This document shows, piece by piece, positions 20,835 through 31,065 of a DNA stretch of 38,670 nt; the stretch's first letter is position 1; every line of letters starts with the position of its first letter. The stretch is taken from positions 1 through 38,670 of the IMG/VR virus record IMGVR_UViG_3300030098_004356. One strand, 5' to 3'. This stretch comes from a virus. Position numbers and translations under genes: made by a program. The notes under the pieces are model-generated. The model saw only the letters and a program-made list of their open reading frames with translations. It did not search any database and was not told where the DNA came from.

Positions 20835-21974
20835 ATGAAATTATATGAAGTTGAGTCGGCCAGTGGTATCACCTATGTTAGAGCGCCTAGCATGGAAGCT
20901 GCAGAAGCATACGCTGCGGCAACCTTTCAAAACTACAGTGGCATCAGGGAAGCAGCTACCAACAACCCGATGCCTCTTGGGGGTTCTAGAGTAGGCGCAG
21001 GAATTTTTGCAGTAGATGCTAATGGCAATGGTCGTGCAGTCGGAACGCTTAATACGGACAATGATTTTGCACGTCTAATAGACATGGGGAATAACGCGGA
21101 GCTAACCTTCGACTCATTTGCAAATAATATAGCCCAAGACCCCTCATTTATGTCTGCTCCGGTTAATATGCCAGCCAACCTTGGAGCCCCAGGAGCAGCA
21201 GGAGATGGAGGCCCCGGCGGGGACTTTGGATCTACAAATGAAAATGTAGGAAATACAGACGGGATTTCCCTTACTGATTTTGCTGGCATTGGCTCTGGCT
21301 ATAAACCTGATACAGATCCAGCTTGGGCAAATCCAGTGGCAGGATTTTTACATGGTCTTGGTTTTTCGCCTGGGTCAGGATATGACTGGGACAGCCCGGG
21401 AGCAGGGTTCCGGTTTATTAGAAACATGGCTGGTTCTGCGCCAGGGGTTGCGGCTGCACAAAACTTTGCCGACTTTTACAGAGGCATGATGGGTCAGGGA
21501 GGATTAAACGCTGAAGATACATTGGCGTTTACGCCTACAACTTTTGGTCAAAGATTGTCTGGGATGACGAATTTAGGCCGTGAAGGGTATAAGGGAGATT
21601 TCCGCAAAGGAATGACTGGGCTGGGACAGCTGGGACTGCAAGCATTAGGCAGTCTTGGCTATTTAGGTGGCTTAGGGTCAGATGTTGGAACAGGAGATAC
21701 TGCTGCAAGAAAGTTTGTTAACCCTTTGACATCCTCTGAGCTTGAGTCAGGCGATATAGCCAGCCTAGTAACCTCTGCTCTTACAGGCGCAGGACTTTCT
21801 CCTTACTTTTCAGGGCCAGTTTATGCCAGTGATATAAACGATTTGTATACCCGATATGTTGGTCTGAACCCTCAATCATTTGGGTCGGGTGCGATTACCG
21901 ATACTGAAGCGGGCAACTTTCTAAACTTTGTTCGAGGGCACTATGGCTTAGATAAGTTCCCTAGCCCTTTTTAA
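20835..21974 (+). CDS. Virion-associated protein of unknown function, 379 aa
   Basis: The first 40 residues form a small strand-helix unit (KLYEVESASGITYVRAPSMEAAEAYAAATF). A long Gly/Ala/Asn-rich region with low complexity follows, and the C-terminal part is more ordered. The motif AARKFVNPLT (residues about 290-299) reappears almost unchanged in the giant protein two genes downstream. The position between portal and the giant protein suggests a head-interior or ejection protein. No enzymatic motif is visible. Confidence 0.55.
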   Translation: MKLYEVESASGITYVRAPSMEAAEAYAAATFQNYSGIREAATNNPMPLGGSRVGAGIFAVDANGNGRAVGTLNTDNDFARLIDMGNNAELTFDSFANNIAQDPSFMSAPVNMPANLGAPGAAGDGGPGGDFGSTNENVGNTDGISLTDFAGIGSGYKPDTDPAWANPVAGFLHGLGFSPGSGYDWDSPGAGFRFIRNMAGSAPGVAAAQNFADFYRGMMGQGGLNAEDTLAFTPTTFGQRLSGMTNLGREGYKGDFRKGMTGLGQLGLQALGSLGYLGGLGSDVGTGDTAARKFVNPLTSSELESGDIASLVTSALTGAGLSPYFSGPVYASDINDLYTRYVGLNPQSFGSGAITDTEAGNFLNFVRGHYGLDKFPSPF

Positions 21975-21983
21975 GGATTAAAT

Positions 21984-22325
21984 ATGGCTTTTGAGTTAGA
22001 CCCAAGTGTTAATCCTTGGCTTAGGTTTTTAGAAGATCAACCAAAAACAGCTTTTCTTGGAGCTGCCCAACCTTGGCTTGCAGGCGCTGGAAACACCCGA
22101 GCGAACCAGCGAAGCATTGAAGATGTTTTCCAGCAAACTCTAGCTGACTTTCAAACAGAGTTAGGTAGGCGTGCCCTTTCTAATGAAAATCCAGATTTAC
22201 TATACTCTGAGTTTGTAGGGGGGTTGAAGCCTATGGACTTTACTCGTAGGTTTGCGCGTGTAACAGACGCCATTCCTTCTACGCAAAGATTTAATCCAAG
22301 GACACGAAGATTATATTTCAGTTAA
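21984..22325 (+). CDS. Hypothetical structural-region protein, 113 aa
   Basis: A compact, probably helical protein with NPWLRFLEDQPKTAFLG near the start and RFARVTDAIPSTQRFNPRTRR at the basic end. It lies ten bases after the preceding gene, and its stop is immediately followed by the ATG of the giant protein (TAAATG). No family is recognised. Its size and coupling suggest a chaperone or accessory for the giant virion protein, but this is positional inference. Confidence 0.55.
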   Translation: MAFELDPSVNPWLRFLEDQPKTAFLGAAQPWLAGAGNTRANQRSIEDVFQQTLADFQTELGRRALSNENPDLLYSEFVGGLKPMDFTRRFARVTDAIPSTQRFNPRTRRLYFS

Positions 22326-25300
22326 ATGACTACAGATTTACGCGGCTTCAGGCCAGCAGGAAATCCATACAGAGGCCCTCAAAGCGCACCGCCCCTAAAA
22401 CCATATGGTAGAGCCGGGATGGGGTCAGGGGCTGGCGGACCTGGTCTTAACTTAGAAGATCTTGCACGACGTAGGCAAATTCAGGCTCAAGCAAGAAGGC
22501 AAGCCCAAGGCCCTCCTCAGCAGCCAAAAGGTCAAGAGTTACAGTCTTATCAAGAATCAGCCTTTGTTGGACCTCTATGGGAAAACTACATGGAGGAAAT
22601 GGCGGATGTCTTTGGTAGAGCTTTAGGCTCTGAGGTTGACATTAAGATAGAAAACCCTGAGAAGTTTGGCGGGGTAGTTAAAGCTGTTACAGATCTTAAA
22701 AAAGGCTGGCAAGAGCAGGGCTTAGGTGAAGTTGAAGCAGGTAATGCTGCGTTCCACACAATCTTTGAGGCCATGCTGCCCGGATTAAATTATAACGCTA
22801 ATGCTGTTGCTCCCGGATTAAACTTTAAACTTGCAGAAGATCCTTTAAAAGCAGCCTTCCCTCCCCCTCCTCCTCCTCCAGAACCTACACAGTTTGAGCG
22901 TTTAGCTGCAGTAATTGGAAACCCAATGTTACGAGCATCCGGGCTTATGGGTGATAGTGGTCCTGGGTTGCACGGATTATCAACCGCGGATGCGGCAAGG
23001 GGATTTGTAAACCCTCTTACCCCAATAATTCCTGAATCATTTGTAGGGGACGCTGGTGGGGCAAACCGTGTTGCTCGCCAAGCCCTCCGAGATCTTTCGT
23101 CTCCAGCGGCTTTAGCTATTACTGCAGGAGCGCCTGCAGCAGGAGGTGCAATAGCAAGGGGCTTAGCTCCTAAGGTTGCAGGTCAGGCTTGGAATAGTAG
23201 GTACTTTGCACCAAAGCTACTTAAAGCAGTAGCCGAGCCTATACCTGGCAGTTATGGAAGAAATGTTCTAGCTGAAGGTATGGGTGAAGCAGGGGCATCT
23301 CTTGCCATACGTGCATTAGAAGACCAGGGAAAACTACCTGAATCTATACCTGGACAAATCGCAATTGGACTTGGTGGAGGACTTACTGGCTTTACTACCG
23401 GTGCCTTAACTCCGCCAGCGGTAGGAGCGGCACGCAGAGGTCTAGGCAATTTAAGCCCGACATCATTAGTCGATCCTGACTTTAGAGGAATAGCAGATCT
23501 GCCTCCTGAAGGACCAGCTAGAGATAGTTGGATGCTAGAGGAATTGCTAGGAAAGTACCGCCTAGAAGCTAACCCTTATCTTACTAGAAGTGGCGGCGGG
23601 CGAGTAGTGTCTCAAGGGCCTCTGACCGAGGAGGGGCAAGCTTTAAAAGACGCATCAGAAAAGATGCTAGAAAACCCCGAACTATTAGAAGAGCAAGTGC
23701 GGGTAATGAGAACCGTTGAGCCGATGTATGGAGGTACAGGAGCACAAAGAAGAACGGGAACTGCTGACCTAATGCGAGATGAATACGGCGAGATTATACC
23801 TATGGATCTCGGTACGGCAACGGTCAGGGATACCGAGGGCAACCCTATCGCTTCCCCTATGCCTTTTTCTGAAGAAACTACAGCGAAGTATGTAACAGAC
23901 ACAGGCATGGTTCTGAGCCAGGACGCTGAAGGAAATGTCGTTGGAGATATCCAAGGAGGGGCGTTCCGAGCCGGGTTATATGACCCTGTAAAATCTCCAG
24001 ACCACGGGGTAGGTAGTTTCGGGACCACTTACTCAAGGGACACAGTTATAACACCAGATAATTTTGGAAGATGGATAGAAGATAGGTCCCCTGAGGAAAT
24101 AGCCTCGCCGTATACAAGAGGATTTGTATCGAGAACTGGTCCTGATGGTATGCCTCTACCAGAGGGGGAGAAGAGAACAGCGCATTTTGAAGTAAAGCTA
24201 GCTAAGGGTAATTATGAGGAAGACCAAGGCTATTATGTTAATGAAGTTGTACTAGATGAATCTGGGCAACCCAGAAAGCTTAGCCAAGAAGAAGCCAATG
24301 AGATTTGGGGTGCGAGAGAGTATCAACTTAAGCCTGACCCTAAAGACCCTAATGTGATGTTAACCCAAAAAGATACGCAGGGAAGGCCTGTTCTCGCCTT
24401 AGACCCAGATGGCCAGCCAATACGGAGAGCGCCTGAACCAAACCAATTTATAAAGGATGCTGAAGGAAATATCACAGGACTGAAACGAATACTAATTAGT
24501 CTTCGCAAAACGTATGGTGGTACCCAAAAACATGAGGGAGTATTTGAGGGGGGTCCATATAAAGGCGCCTCAAAAATAGGTGAGTACAACTACCATTTTG
24601 ACGTATACGGCTATGACCCTTCATTCGCCAGTTACACAGTAGGTGAAAGCCGGCGTCCTATAGCTGGACAGCAAAGACGTGTAGACCTTGGAGGCTTCGA
24701 CCAGAAAAACGCTCTAGGCAGAAAAGGCCTAGCTCAAGCATTAGAAAAAATTATGGACCTGCAAAAAGCTAAGGGGTGGGAGGAGCTTGTTGGATTTGTA
24801 GGTTCAAGGATTCATGGCGCTCGAAATACTGTTTACACTTCAGCTAATGAAATACATAAGGGCGCAAGAAACAGGACCCCAGGCACGCGTGCTGGGGAAT
24901 TTGAGATCGACCCTGAAACTGGACGAAAAGTAGGATATGACGAAGGCAGAAAGGCAAGAAAGGCAATTAATGCTGAATCATTTGCAAGGGGTCCTGTCAG
25001 CACAATCGTCAGAACCTGGGATGATGTAGCGATAGGACTTGCCAGGTCGTTCCCGACACTAACAGATAGGGAGGTTCTTGGTGCAGTAGCTTTTATGAGG
25101 GCAAGGGCTAAAACTGCGAGGGATAGCTGGGATGCAGACCCGGAAACCCGAGGTAAGTATAAATCTGATGTAGATTGGGCACGTGAAAGAATTGCAGGGT
25201 TTAACGCAGACGGCTTAATTTTAATGAAAGACGGGAGGGTTCTAAGCCCAGATCTTAAAACAGGCTTAGGGGCGGCTGTCCAATCAAAGACCAACGTAAT

Positions 25301-28300
25301 GCTAGGTGCTAGCCAACCAGGCTTTACCGTGGAGGTTATAGGCAACCCTGGAACCATAGAAAAAATTAGTCTGTTTGGTCGTAAAGTAGTGCGTGCTGTA
25401 GTGTCGTCTAATTTTGGGAGACTGGACCCCCAGCGGCAGATAAGTCAACAGATTATAGATACAGACCCTAAACTTCAGAAAGAACTAATTCAAGACAGAG
25501 TAAGAACTGAGTCAATAAAAGAGAAGGCGCTTGGTTGGGACCCGCTAGCACAGCAAGCGGGATTGTCGAAGCCTTTAGAACTATATCGACCTCCGTGGGA
25601 TCGAAGAGATTCAGGTAGAAATTGGCACCCTCTCTTAGAGCCAAAAGACAGCGTATGGCGTAAACGCTTTGATGAGGAATTGGGGGCTATGTGGCATGAG
25701 CTGGGCCATATCATCAGGAAGGACATCTACGACTTAGATCCTAACGCTTATTTTGTTCTTAAAAGCTTTTCGATGAGTAAGGAAGAATTTGATAAGTCAA
25801 CTTATAAGCACCCTCTCTTAGAGCCTAATGCGGAATCGGTGCAGCCACCCATAGAAGGTGCTGCTATTTTTTCACGGCAAGAAGGACTTTTCACAGAATG
25901 GCAAAAAACGCCCGATGAGTATCTAGGTTATGATAATTGGTCACAGGAAGCTGAAGAAAAATTTGCAGCAGGCTTTTTAAGTTACATACTTGACCATGAA
26001 GGCTGGAGGCTTAACACAAGAAATTTTGGACAGCTTGAGAAAAACAACCTTGCAAAAGTATTTGACTTTGTAGGTAGGTGGCTACGAGATATAGGGCGCC
26101 TTACTCAAGACGCGCTTGATGAAGGCTTTACGGCAGGCAGGGTTAGCCTAAATGAAACAGAGTACCGTGCTTACGATCAGCTAATTACTACAGTAAAAGA
26201 TAAGAGAACGCTACTTGGGCCTGAAAGTGGAATTGGGGGACAATCAGGACTCACTGTTTCAACCCCTGAAATGAGAGAGTATACAGGCCTGCCTCGCTTC
26301 CCTGAAGGGATGCCGCTAGACCAGAGGAGGATTATAGACGCACGTGCAAACCCTAGAGAGGGTGATGTTTCGCAGCCTTTGATGGACCGGAACATACAAG
26401 AAGGTACCGTTCCGTACCAAAGGCTGGCACCTGACGCTCCTTCTGGACCGACAAGGCCCCGCTATGATGAACTAGGTTTCGAGTTAGACCCTGATGAAGA
26501 TGCAGATCTATTAGTACTTCGGGACTTCCTAGATGAAGATGCAGACTTTGGTGGACATGAAGATGTTGCAGCAGATCTACATGATGAAAGAATCCGCAGG
26601 CAGCTTGAAGTTCAGCGACGGCCTGTAAACAGAACCCCGCCGCCACCGGCAGTCAGGCCTGCAATTTTTGACCTAGCCACAACTTCTGTCAATGAAAATA
26701 ATTACTGGAACCCCCTCCGGTCAGATGGGCAACGTAGCTCGGCGATAATGTTCGGAGGTTCCCGTAACGCTGGTAGCGAGCCACCAATTGAACTTGAACG
26801 AAGAGGTCGTAGCACGATTATAGCGCGCGAGATAATTGACCGTCGGGAGCCAAGAAGAAACCCTGATGAGCGTAGCTTTGCAGTTCTAGATCAGAATTGG
26901 TTTAATGAAGACATTGCGCCGTTGGCCTATATTCATTTCACCAGGCTCCCAAGAAATCAGGCAGCTTCCCGAGGCTTTATTGATAACGCTAAGGTATGGG
27001 AAGTTAGCGTAATGACTAGAGACCCGGGTGTACAAAGGGAGTTGCAATCGGTAGATGCCGCAAGGCGCTACGGGTTGGATGTTAGGAATGTAGCGAATGA
27101 CTCGCATATAGGTGACTGGATAGAAAAGATAGCGACTGACCGTAATTATAAAAGTGATACTAGCTGGGCAATAAATAACGTAGTTGGGTATACCCGCCCT
27201 AATGACCTTCCGTCAGGCCATCGCCTAAATGATATTCCATATGTGCTAGACGGTGACTTTAATATAATAGAAGCCTCTTCAGATCGCCCCCCTACTGGTG
27301 CGGATGAAGTTGCCCTACTGGCTTCACGGAGAGAGCAAAACCTTGACGATCTTCCTGAAGCAGATCTAAGTTTTATAGACCGTGCCCAAACTCCAGCAGA
27401 AGCAGCTAGTCCTTACGGTCAGATAAATGCTCAAAATGTAAGTCTTGAAGACAGGCACTCACAGGCAGTATTTGCTGCTAGGCAAAGGCGAGGGTATGCA
27501 GACCCTACTAACCCAAGTGACATTGAACTTGAAAAGAAATCATGGAAAGGACGCCAGATTCCGTTTGAAGATGCAGACAGGCTTCTTAAAGGTAGCGTCA
27601 GAGAAAAAGGCATAGCGGCTATTGGGGATCGACGCGCTGCAACTGAAGACACTATTGCACGTAGACGTGAAGAAAATCGCATGCTGGTAGGTAGAGGCGC
27701 TGGAGTTCGTAGCGACCCCAGATATGCAGGGCGAGAATCTGCTGCTCGTGCCAGTTCCGCCTTAACTCCAAAAGGCGCAAGAGATGTAACCGATATTAAG
27801 TTTGAGCCTTTAGATCCAGCAGAATTTACTGAAGCCGATCTTCACATAGTCTTTGAGTGGATAAATAGAAACCCAAAGATGCGGGAGTACACGAAGCACA
27901 ATACTACTAGGGCGGTATTCAAGCTAATTGACGGTGAAAACATAACCCGGTTTGATATTGTCAGGCTTAGAGAGGTTTTTGGAAAAGAGTTAACTGCCTC
28001 ACTGTTTGATACTCGGGGCTTCAAACGTAAAGCCTTTGACGAAATCATGGATATCCTTGGGATTCCGCGGCTATTGCTAGCAACCCTTGATTTCTCAGCT
28101 CCTCTTCGACAAGGTTTGCTTTCACTTGGAGGACACCCTGTTCGATGGACAAAAACAACAGGACCCGCATTTAGGGCTGCCTTAAGTGGTAAATACGAAG
28201 AAGGCTTACGTGCTCGCAGAGAAAACCATGCAAACTACGCGCTATTTACTGGGCAGACTGATCGTCTTCCTGAGCAAGGAGGAGGCTTTGGGTTACACCA

Positions 28301-30122
28301 AACTGATCCAGAGGCCGGAATGACAGACAGAGAAGAAGCTTTTATGTCTCGCTTCTTACAAAATATGCCTAATAGAGCAGGAAAAATCCCTGTTATTGGT
28401 GAAGTGGCTAAGCCTTTATTAAAAGGTATGGGTCAAGTCATGGGGTACCCTATCCGCTTTTCTGATCGAGGCTACAACTCTTTCTTAAATGAGCTTAGGT
28501 TTAACCTTATGAATGATGCTTGGGAAAACTGGAAAGCATCAGGTAAGGGCTTTAACCAAGACGGGTCACCTACTATGCAAACGATACAAGATGGGAAGCA
28601 TCTAGCTAGGTGGTTTAATATCTCAACAGGTCGAGGGGATCTAGGAGCGGCAGAGCCTCTTGCCCCCCTTCTTGCAAACATTTTGTTCTCTCCAAGGTTA
28701 GCTGCTGCAAGATTAGAGACTCCGTACGAGCTACTTAGGTGGGACCACTCAATGAGAGTGAAGCAACACGTAGTACGTGATGTGGCTGGAACGACAATGC
28801 TTGGCACAACTGTTCTTGGTCTTGCTGCTATGGCAGGGGTTGATGTAGACCTTGACCCAACATCTTCAGACTTTGGCCGTATGCAAATTGGAAACACTCG
28901 TATTGATATCTGGGGTGGATTCCAACCGCTTGTACGGACATTCTTTAGAATTGCGCAACAAAGAAGAAAGTCAACGGGAACAGGCAAAAGCACAGACTTA
29001 AGCAATGAAGATCTCTTTAATGAGTTCTGGAGCTTCTGGCGAAATAAGCTAGCACCTATACCTGGGTTTGCCGCAGACCTTCTAGGAGGAGGAACCTTTA
29101 CAGGTGATGAGATTAACTGGGAAGAAGAGAATGTAAAACGTGAACTGTGGAATAGGTTTGTTCCATTAATGCTTCAAGACTTAGAAGAGGCTTATTCAGA
29201 AGATGGAATAAGGGGCGCATGGCTTGCTGTCCCATCGTTCTTTGGCACCTCAGTTATTTCATACCAAGGTGTTGAAGAGTTAGCCCGGAGAGATTACAAG
29301 TATCCAGATGGGCGGACTCCCGCTAGAGGTGTTGACCGGCTTAGAGAACCTACGTACTCAATGTTCCAAGACCTTCCTCCTTTCTTGCAAGATCACGCAA
29401 TCTACATGAACAAGTTTGAGACCAATCGTAGTGAGACAGAGTTCTCTGAGTTAATCGAAAGTATTGACCATGAATACTGGACAGAGCTGGTAGGAATCGT
29501 TAGTAATACAGAAACTTCTGACTCGGTTAAAGTGTCTCAGTATTTTAATGCAGGAAACACGCGCTCTGATAAAAGAGCAGGAGCTTTTGAAGCTCAGTAT
29601 GGGGCATTTGAAGGAACTCGGGACGAGCCTAGGGACAATAACGAAAAAGCGCTTCAGCAGTATTACCAAATGATTGAGGATTCTACAGATGCAGACTTTT
29701 CTTTTAATAGTGAATACTTCAACGCAACCTTTGACTCACTTCTAGCGACATGGACTCCTGAGCAAGAGGAATGGGTTCGCGCTAACACCAACACTAAAGA
29801 TATTCCAAAGGCTATGTTTGATCTTTTACCTGACAAGCAAAAAGAGAACATCGAAAAGTCTAATGCTGCGAGAAAATCTTTAATTCAAAAATGGGCTAAG
29901 TCTCCAGATGAAATTGCAGAAGAGCAAGCCGGAGCTGCCCCAGACGTGGACATAACTCTATCTGAAATAGAGCGCAGGCAACTTGAGATAGATCAGCGCA
30001 GAGAAGCGCACAGGTCAGAGGCAGGGCTAGAGGCTGTGCCACCACGTAAAAAAGAATTAGATCCTTTAGGTCGTGAAGTTATCCCTCCAATATGGGAACG
30101 GGAGCCTGCTCTTACCCGGTAG
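22326..30122 (+). CDS. Giant polyvalent virion protein with metalloprotease motif, 2598 aa
   Basis: The N-terminal part holds a poly-proline run (about 179-185) and two Gly/Ala-rich hydrophobic stretches (about 255-290 and 340-370) that could insert in membranes. HELGH at 1124-1128, with acidic EE at 1210-1211 in a following helix, marks a zinc metallopeptidase of the kind found in phage polyvalent proteins. An acidic DEDAD region lies near 1385. Residues about 1905-2270 (LDFSAPLRQG, FSPRLAAARLETP, SSDFGRMQIGNTRIDIWGG) match a domain I know from large phage polyvalent proteins. It probably travels in the capsid and is ejected into the host. Most of its length has no assignable domain. Confidence 0.75.
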   Translation: MTTDLRGFRPAGNPYRGPQSAPPLKPYGRAGMGSGAGGPGLNLEDLARRRQIQAQARRQAQGPPQQPKGQELQSYQESAFVGPLWENYMEEMADVFGRALGSEVDIKIENPEKFGGVVKAVTDLKKGWQEQGLGEVEAGNAAFHTIFEAMLPGLNYNANAVAPGLNFKLAEDPLKAAFPPPPPPPEPTQFERLAAVIGNPMLRASGLMGDSGPGLHGLSTADAARGFVNPLTPIIPESFVGDAGGANRVARQALRDLSSPAALAITAGAPAAGGAIARGLAPKVAGQAWNSRYFAPKLLKAVAEPIPGSYGRNVLAEGMGEAGASLAIRALEDQGKLPESIPGQIAIGLGGGLTGFTTGALTPPAVGAARRGLGNLSPTSLVDPDFRGIADLPPEGPARDSWMLEELLGKYRLEANPYLTRSGGGRVVSQGPLTEEGQALKDASEKMLENPELLEEQVRVMRTVEPMYGGTGAQRRTGTADLMRDEYGEIIPMDLGTATVRDTEGNPIASPMPFSEETTAKYVTDTGMVLSQDAEGNVVGDIQGGAFRAGLYDPVKSPDHGVGSFGTTYSRDTVITPDNFGRWIEDRSPEEIASPYTRGFVSRTGPDGMPLPEGEKRTAHFEVKLAKGNYEEDQGYYVNEVVLDESGQPRKLSQEEANEIWGAREYQLKPDPKDPNVMLTQKDTQGRPVLALDPDGQPIRRAPEPNQFIKDAEGNITGLKRILISLRKTYGGTQKHEGVFEGGPYKGASKIGEYNYHFDVYGYDPSFASYTVGESRRPIAGQQRRVDLGGFDQKNALGRKGLAQALEKIMDLQKAKGWEELVGFVGSRIHGARNTVYTSANEIHKGARNRTPGTRAGEFEIDPETGRKVGYDEGRKARKAINAESFARGPVSTIVRTWDDVAIGLARSFPTLTDREVLGAVAFMRARAKTARDSWDADPETRGKYKSDVDWARERIAGFNADGLILMKDGRVLSPDLKTGLGAAVQSKTNVMLGASQPGFTVEVIGNPGTIEKISLFGRKVVRAVVSSNFGRLDPQRQISQQIIDTDPKLQKELIQDRVRTESIKEKALGWDPLAQQAGLSKPLELYRPPWDRRDSGRNWHPLLEPKDSVWRKRFDEELGAMWHELGHIIRKDIYDLDPNAYFVLKSFSMSKEEFDKSTYKHPLLEPNAESVQPPIEGAAIFSRQEGLFTEWQKTPDEYLGYDNWSQEAEEKFAAGFLSYILDHEGWRLNTRNFGQLEKNNLAKVFDFVGRWLRDIGRLTQDALDEGFTAGRVSLNETEYRAYDQLITTVKDKRTLLGPESGIGGQSGLTVSTPEMREYTGLPRFPEGMPLDQRRIIDARANPREGDVSQPLMDRNIQEGTVPYQRLAPDAPSGPTRPRYDELGFELDPDEDADLLVLRDFLDEDADFGGHEDVAADLHDERIRRQLEVQRRPVNRTPPPPAVRPAIFDLATTSVNENNYWNPLRSDGQRSSAIMFGGSRNAGSEPPIELERRGRSTIIAREIIDRREPRRNPDERSFAVLDQNWFNEDIAPLAYIHFTRLPRNQAASRGFIDNAKVWEVSVMTRDPGVQRELQSVDAARRYGLDVRNVANDSHIGDWIEKIATDRNYKSDTSWAINNVVGYTRPNDLPSGHRLNDIPYVLDGDFNIIEASSDRPPTGADEVALLASRREQNLDDLPEADLSFIDRAQTPAEAASPYGQINAQNVSLEDRHSQAVFAARQRRGYADPTNPSDIELEKKSWKGRQIPFEDADRLLKGSVREKGIAAIGDRRAATEDTIARRREENRMLVGRGAGVRSDPRYAGRESAARASSALTPKGARDVTDIKFEPLDPAEFTEADLHIVFEWINRNPKMREYTKHNTTRAVFKLIDGENITRFDIVRLREVFGKELTASLFDTRGFKRKAFDEIMDILGIPRLLLATLDFSAPLRQGLLSLGGHPVRWTKTTGPAFRAALSGKYEEGLRARRENHANYALFTGQTDRLPEQGGGFGLHQTDPEAGMTDREEAFMSRFLQNMPNRAGKIPVIGEVAKPLLKGMGQVMGYPIRFSDRGYNSFLNELRFNLMNDAWENWKASGKGFNQDGSPTMQTIQDGKHLARWFNISTGRGDLGAAEPLAPLLANILFSPRLAAARLETPYELLRWDHSMRVKQHVVRDVAGTTMLGTTVLGLAAMAGVDVDLDPTSSDFGRMQIGNTRIDIWGGFQPLVRTFFRIAQQRRKSTGTGKSTDLSNEDLFNEFWSFWRNKLAPIPGFAADLLGGGTFTGDEINWEEENVKRELWNRFVPLMLQDLEEAYSEDGIRGAWLAVPSFFGTSVISYQGVEELARRDYKYPDGRTPARGVDRLREPTYSMFQDLPPFLQDHAIYMNKFETNRSETEFSELIESIDHEYWTELVGIVSNTETSDSVKVSQYFNAGNTRSDKRAGAFEAQYGAFEGTRDEPRDNNEKALQQYYQMIEDSTDADFSFNSEYFNATFDSLLATWTPEQEEWVRANTNTKDIPKAMFDLLPDKQKENIEKSNAARKSLIQKWAKSPDEIAEEQAGAAPDVDITLSEIERRQLEIDQRREAHRSEAGLEAVPPRKKELDPLGREVIPPIWEREPALTR

Positions 30123-30195
30123 TATTAAACATCTGTTAGTATTTTTATGAACATCGGATATCACCCTTAGTGGTACACGAGGAGAAAAAAAGAAT

Positions 30196-31044
30196 ATGGT
30201 CAACAAAGGACCCGAACAGGAACAGCAATCTCTTCCAGATGACTTGTTAGAAGTTGACACCTACGTCCAAGAAGAACCGGAAGGAACTCTCACGCGAGAT
30301 GTAGCCGCTGGGGTAGGTAATGAGGACGCAAGGCGCAATGATGGCGGAAATCAAGAAGGGACGGTTGCAGCCGACCGGAACGCCAATGTAGACACCGCGC
30401 AGGCTGGGCCTGAACAAGCTCTGTACGAAACGCCGGGATTTAAAGAATATCAATCTAAAACAGACCAGCGTATTGCACAGTTGCAAGGTCAGGTAGAGCA
30501 AGCAAATCAAGCGCAACAGATGCAACGACGACAAGCCGAAGTCGAGCAACTGGAAAACACTGTCCAAGCGTGGAAACACCAGCAGTATCAGGCTTTGATC
30601 GACCGTGGGGTTGAGGACGCAACGGCGCAAGAAATTGCAAACGCGTACGGCGACCTTGCCAAGCAGAGCTATCTCGCCAATAAGGGAGCTACCTCTGCTG
30701 AAGCGCAAACATCAACTGCACAAGGACAGGTAGCTGAACAAGTTAAAAAAGCACGCGCTTATGAGCTTTCTGCACAGTATCAAGTACCGTTCAATGAGTT
30801 AGCAGGAATCAATGACCCTAACTATATGGAAACCCACGCTAAGAATTTAGCTAGGATGGCAAAGTTAGAAGGTCAACTTTCTGGTCAAACCTCTGGACAG
30901 GTCTTTGATACAAGCCAACCCGCCACTGATGTCGCTCCATCAGATGCGGAGCGTATACTAGATGCTTATGCTGCTGGTGACTCTAGGGTCACTAGAGATA
31001 TGGCAGCCGCTGCTTCAAAGCAGTTAGGGATGTCTATCTTTTAG
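30196..31044 (+). CDS. Capsid scaffolding protein
   Basis: This 282-residue acidic protein precedes the major capsid gene. It has a disordered Glu/Gln/Asp-rich first third, a central coiled coil (RIAQLQGQVEQANQAQQMQRRQ and following residues), and a short ordered C-terminus (DAERILDAYAAGDSR...ASKQLGMSIF), the usual capsid-binding end. Composition, size and place are typical for a scaffold that directs HK97-fold shell assembly and then leaves. The ATG follows GAGGAG. No protease is fused to it, and no separate prohead protease is recognised in the window. Confidence 0.75.
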   Translation: MVNKGPEQEQQSLPDDLLEVDTYVQEEPEGTLTRDVAAGVGNEDARRNDGGNQEGTVAADRNANVDTAQAGPEQALYETPGFKEYQSKTDQRIAQLQGQVEQANQAQQMQRRQAEVEQLENTVQAWKHQQYQALIDRGVEDATAQEIANAYGDLAKQSYLANKGATSAEAQTSTAQGQVAEQVKKARAYELSAQYQVPFNELAGINDPNYMETHAKNLARMAKLEGQLSGQTSGQVFDTSQPATDVAPSDAERILDAYAAGDSRVTRDMAAAASKQLGMSIF

Positions 31045-31065
31045 CCGGTAGCAGGAAAATCAAAA

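Noticed and set aside
22586-30120. Many minus-strand frames of 60-180 residues inside the giant gene
   Set aside because: They lack binding sites and follow the reverse codon pattern of the long plus-strand frame.
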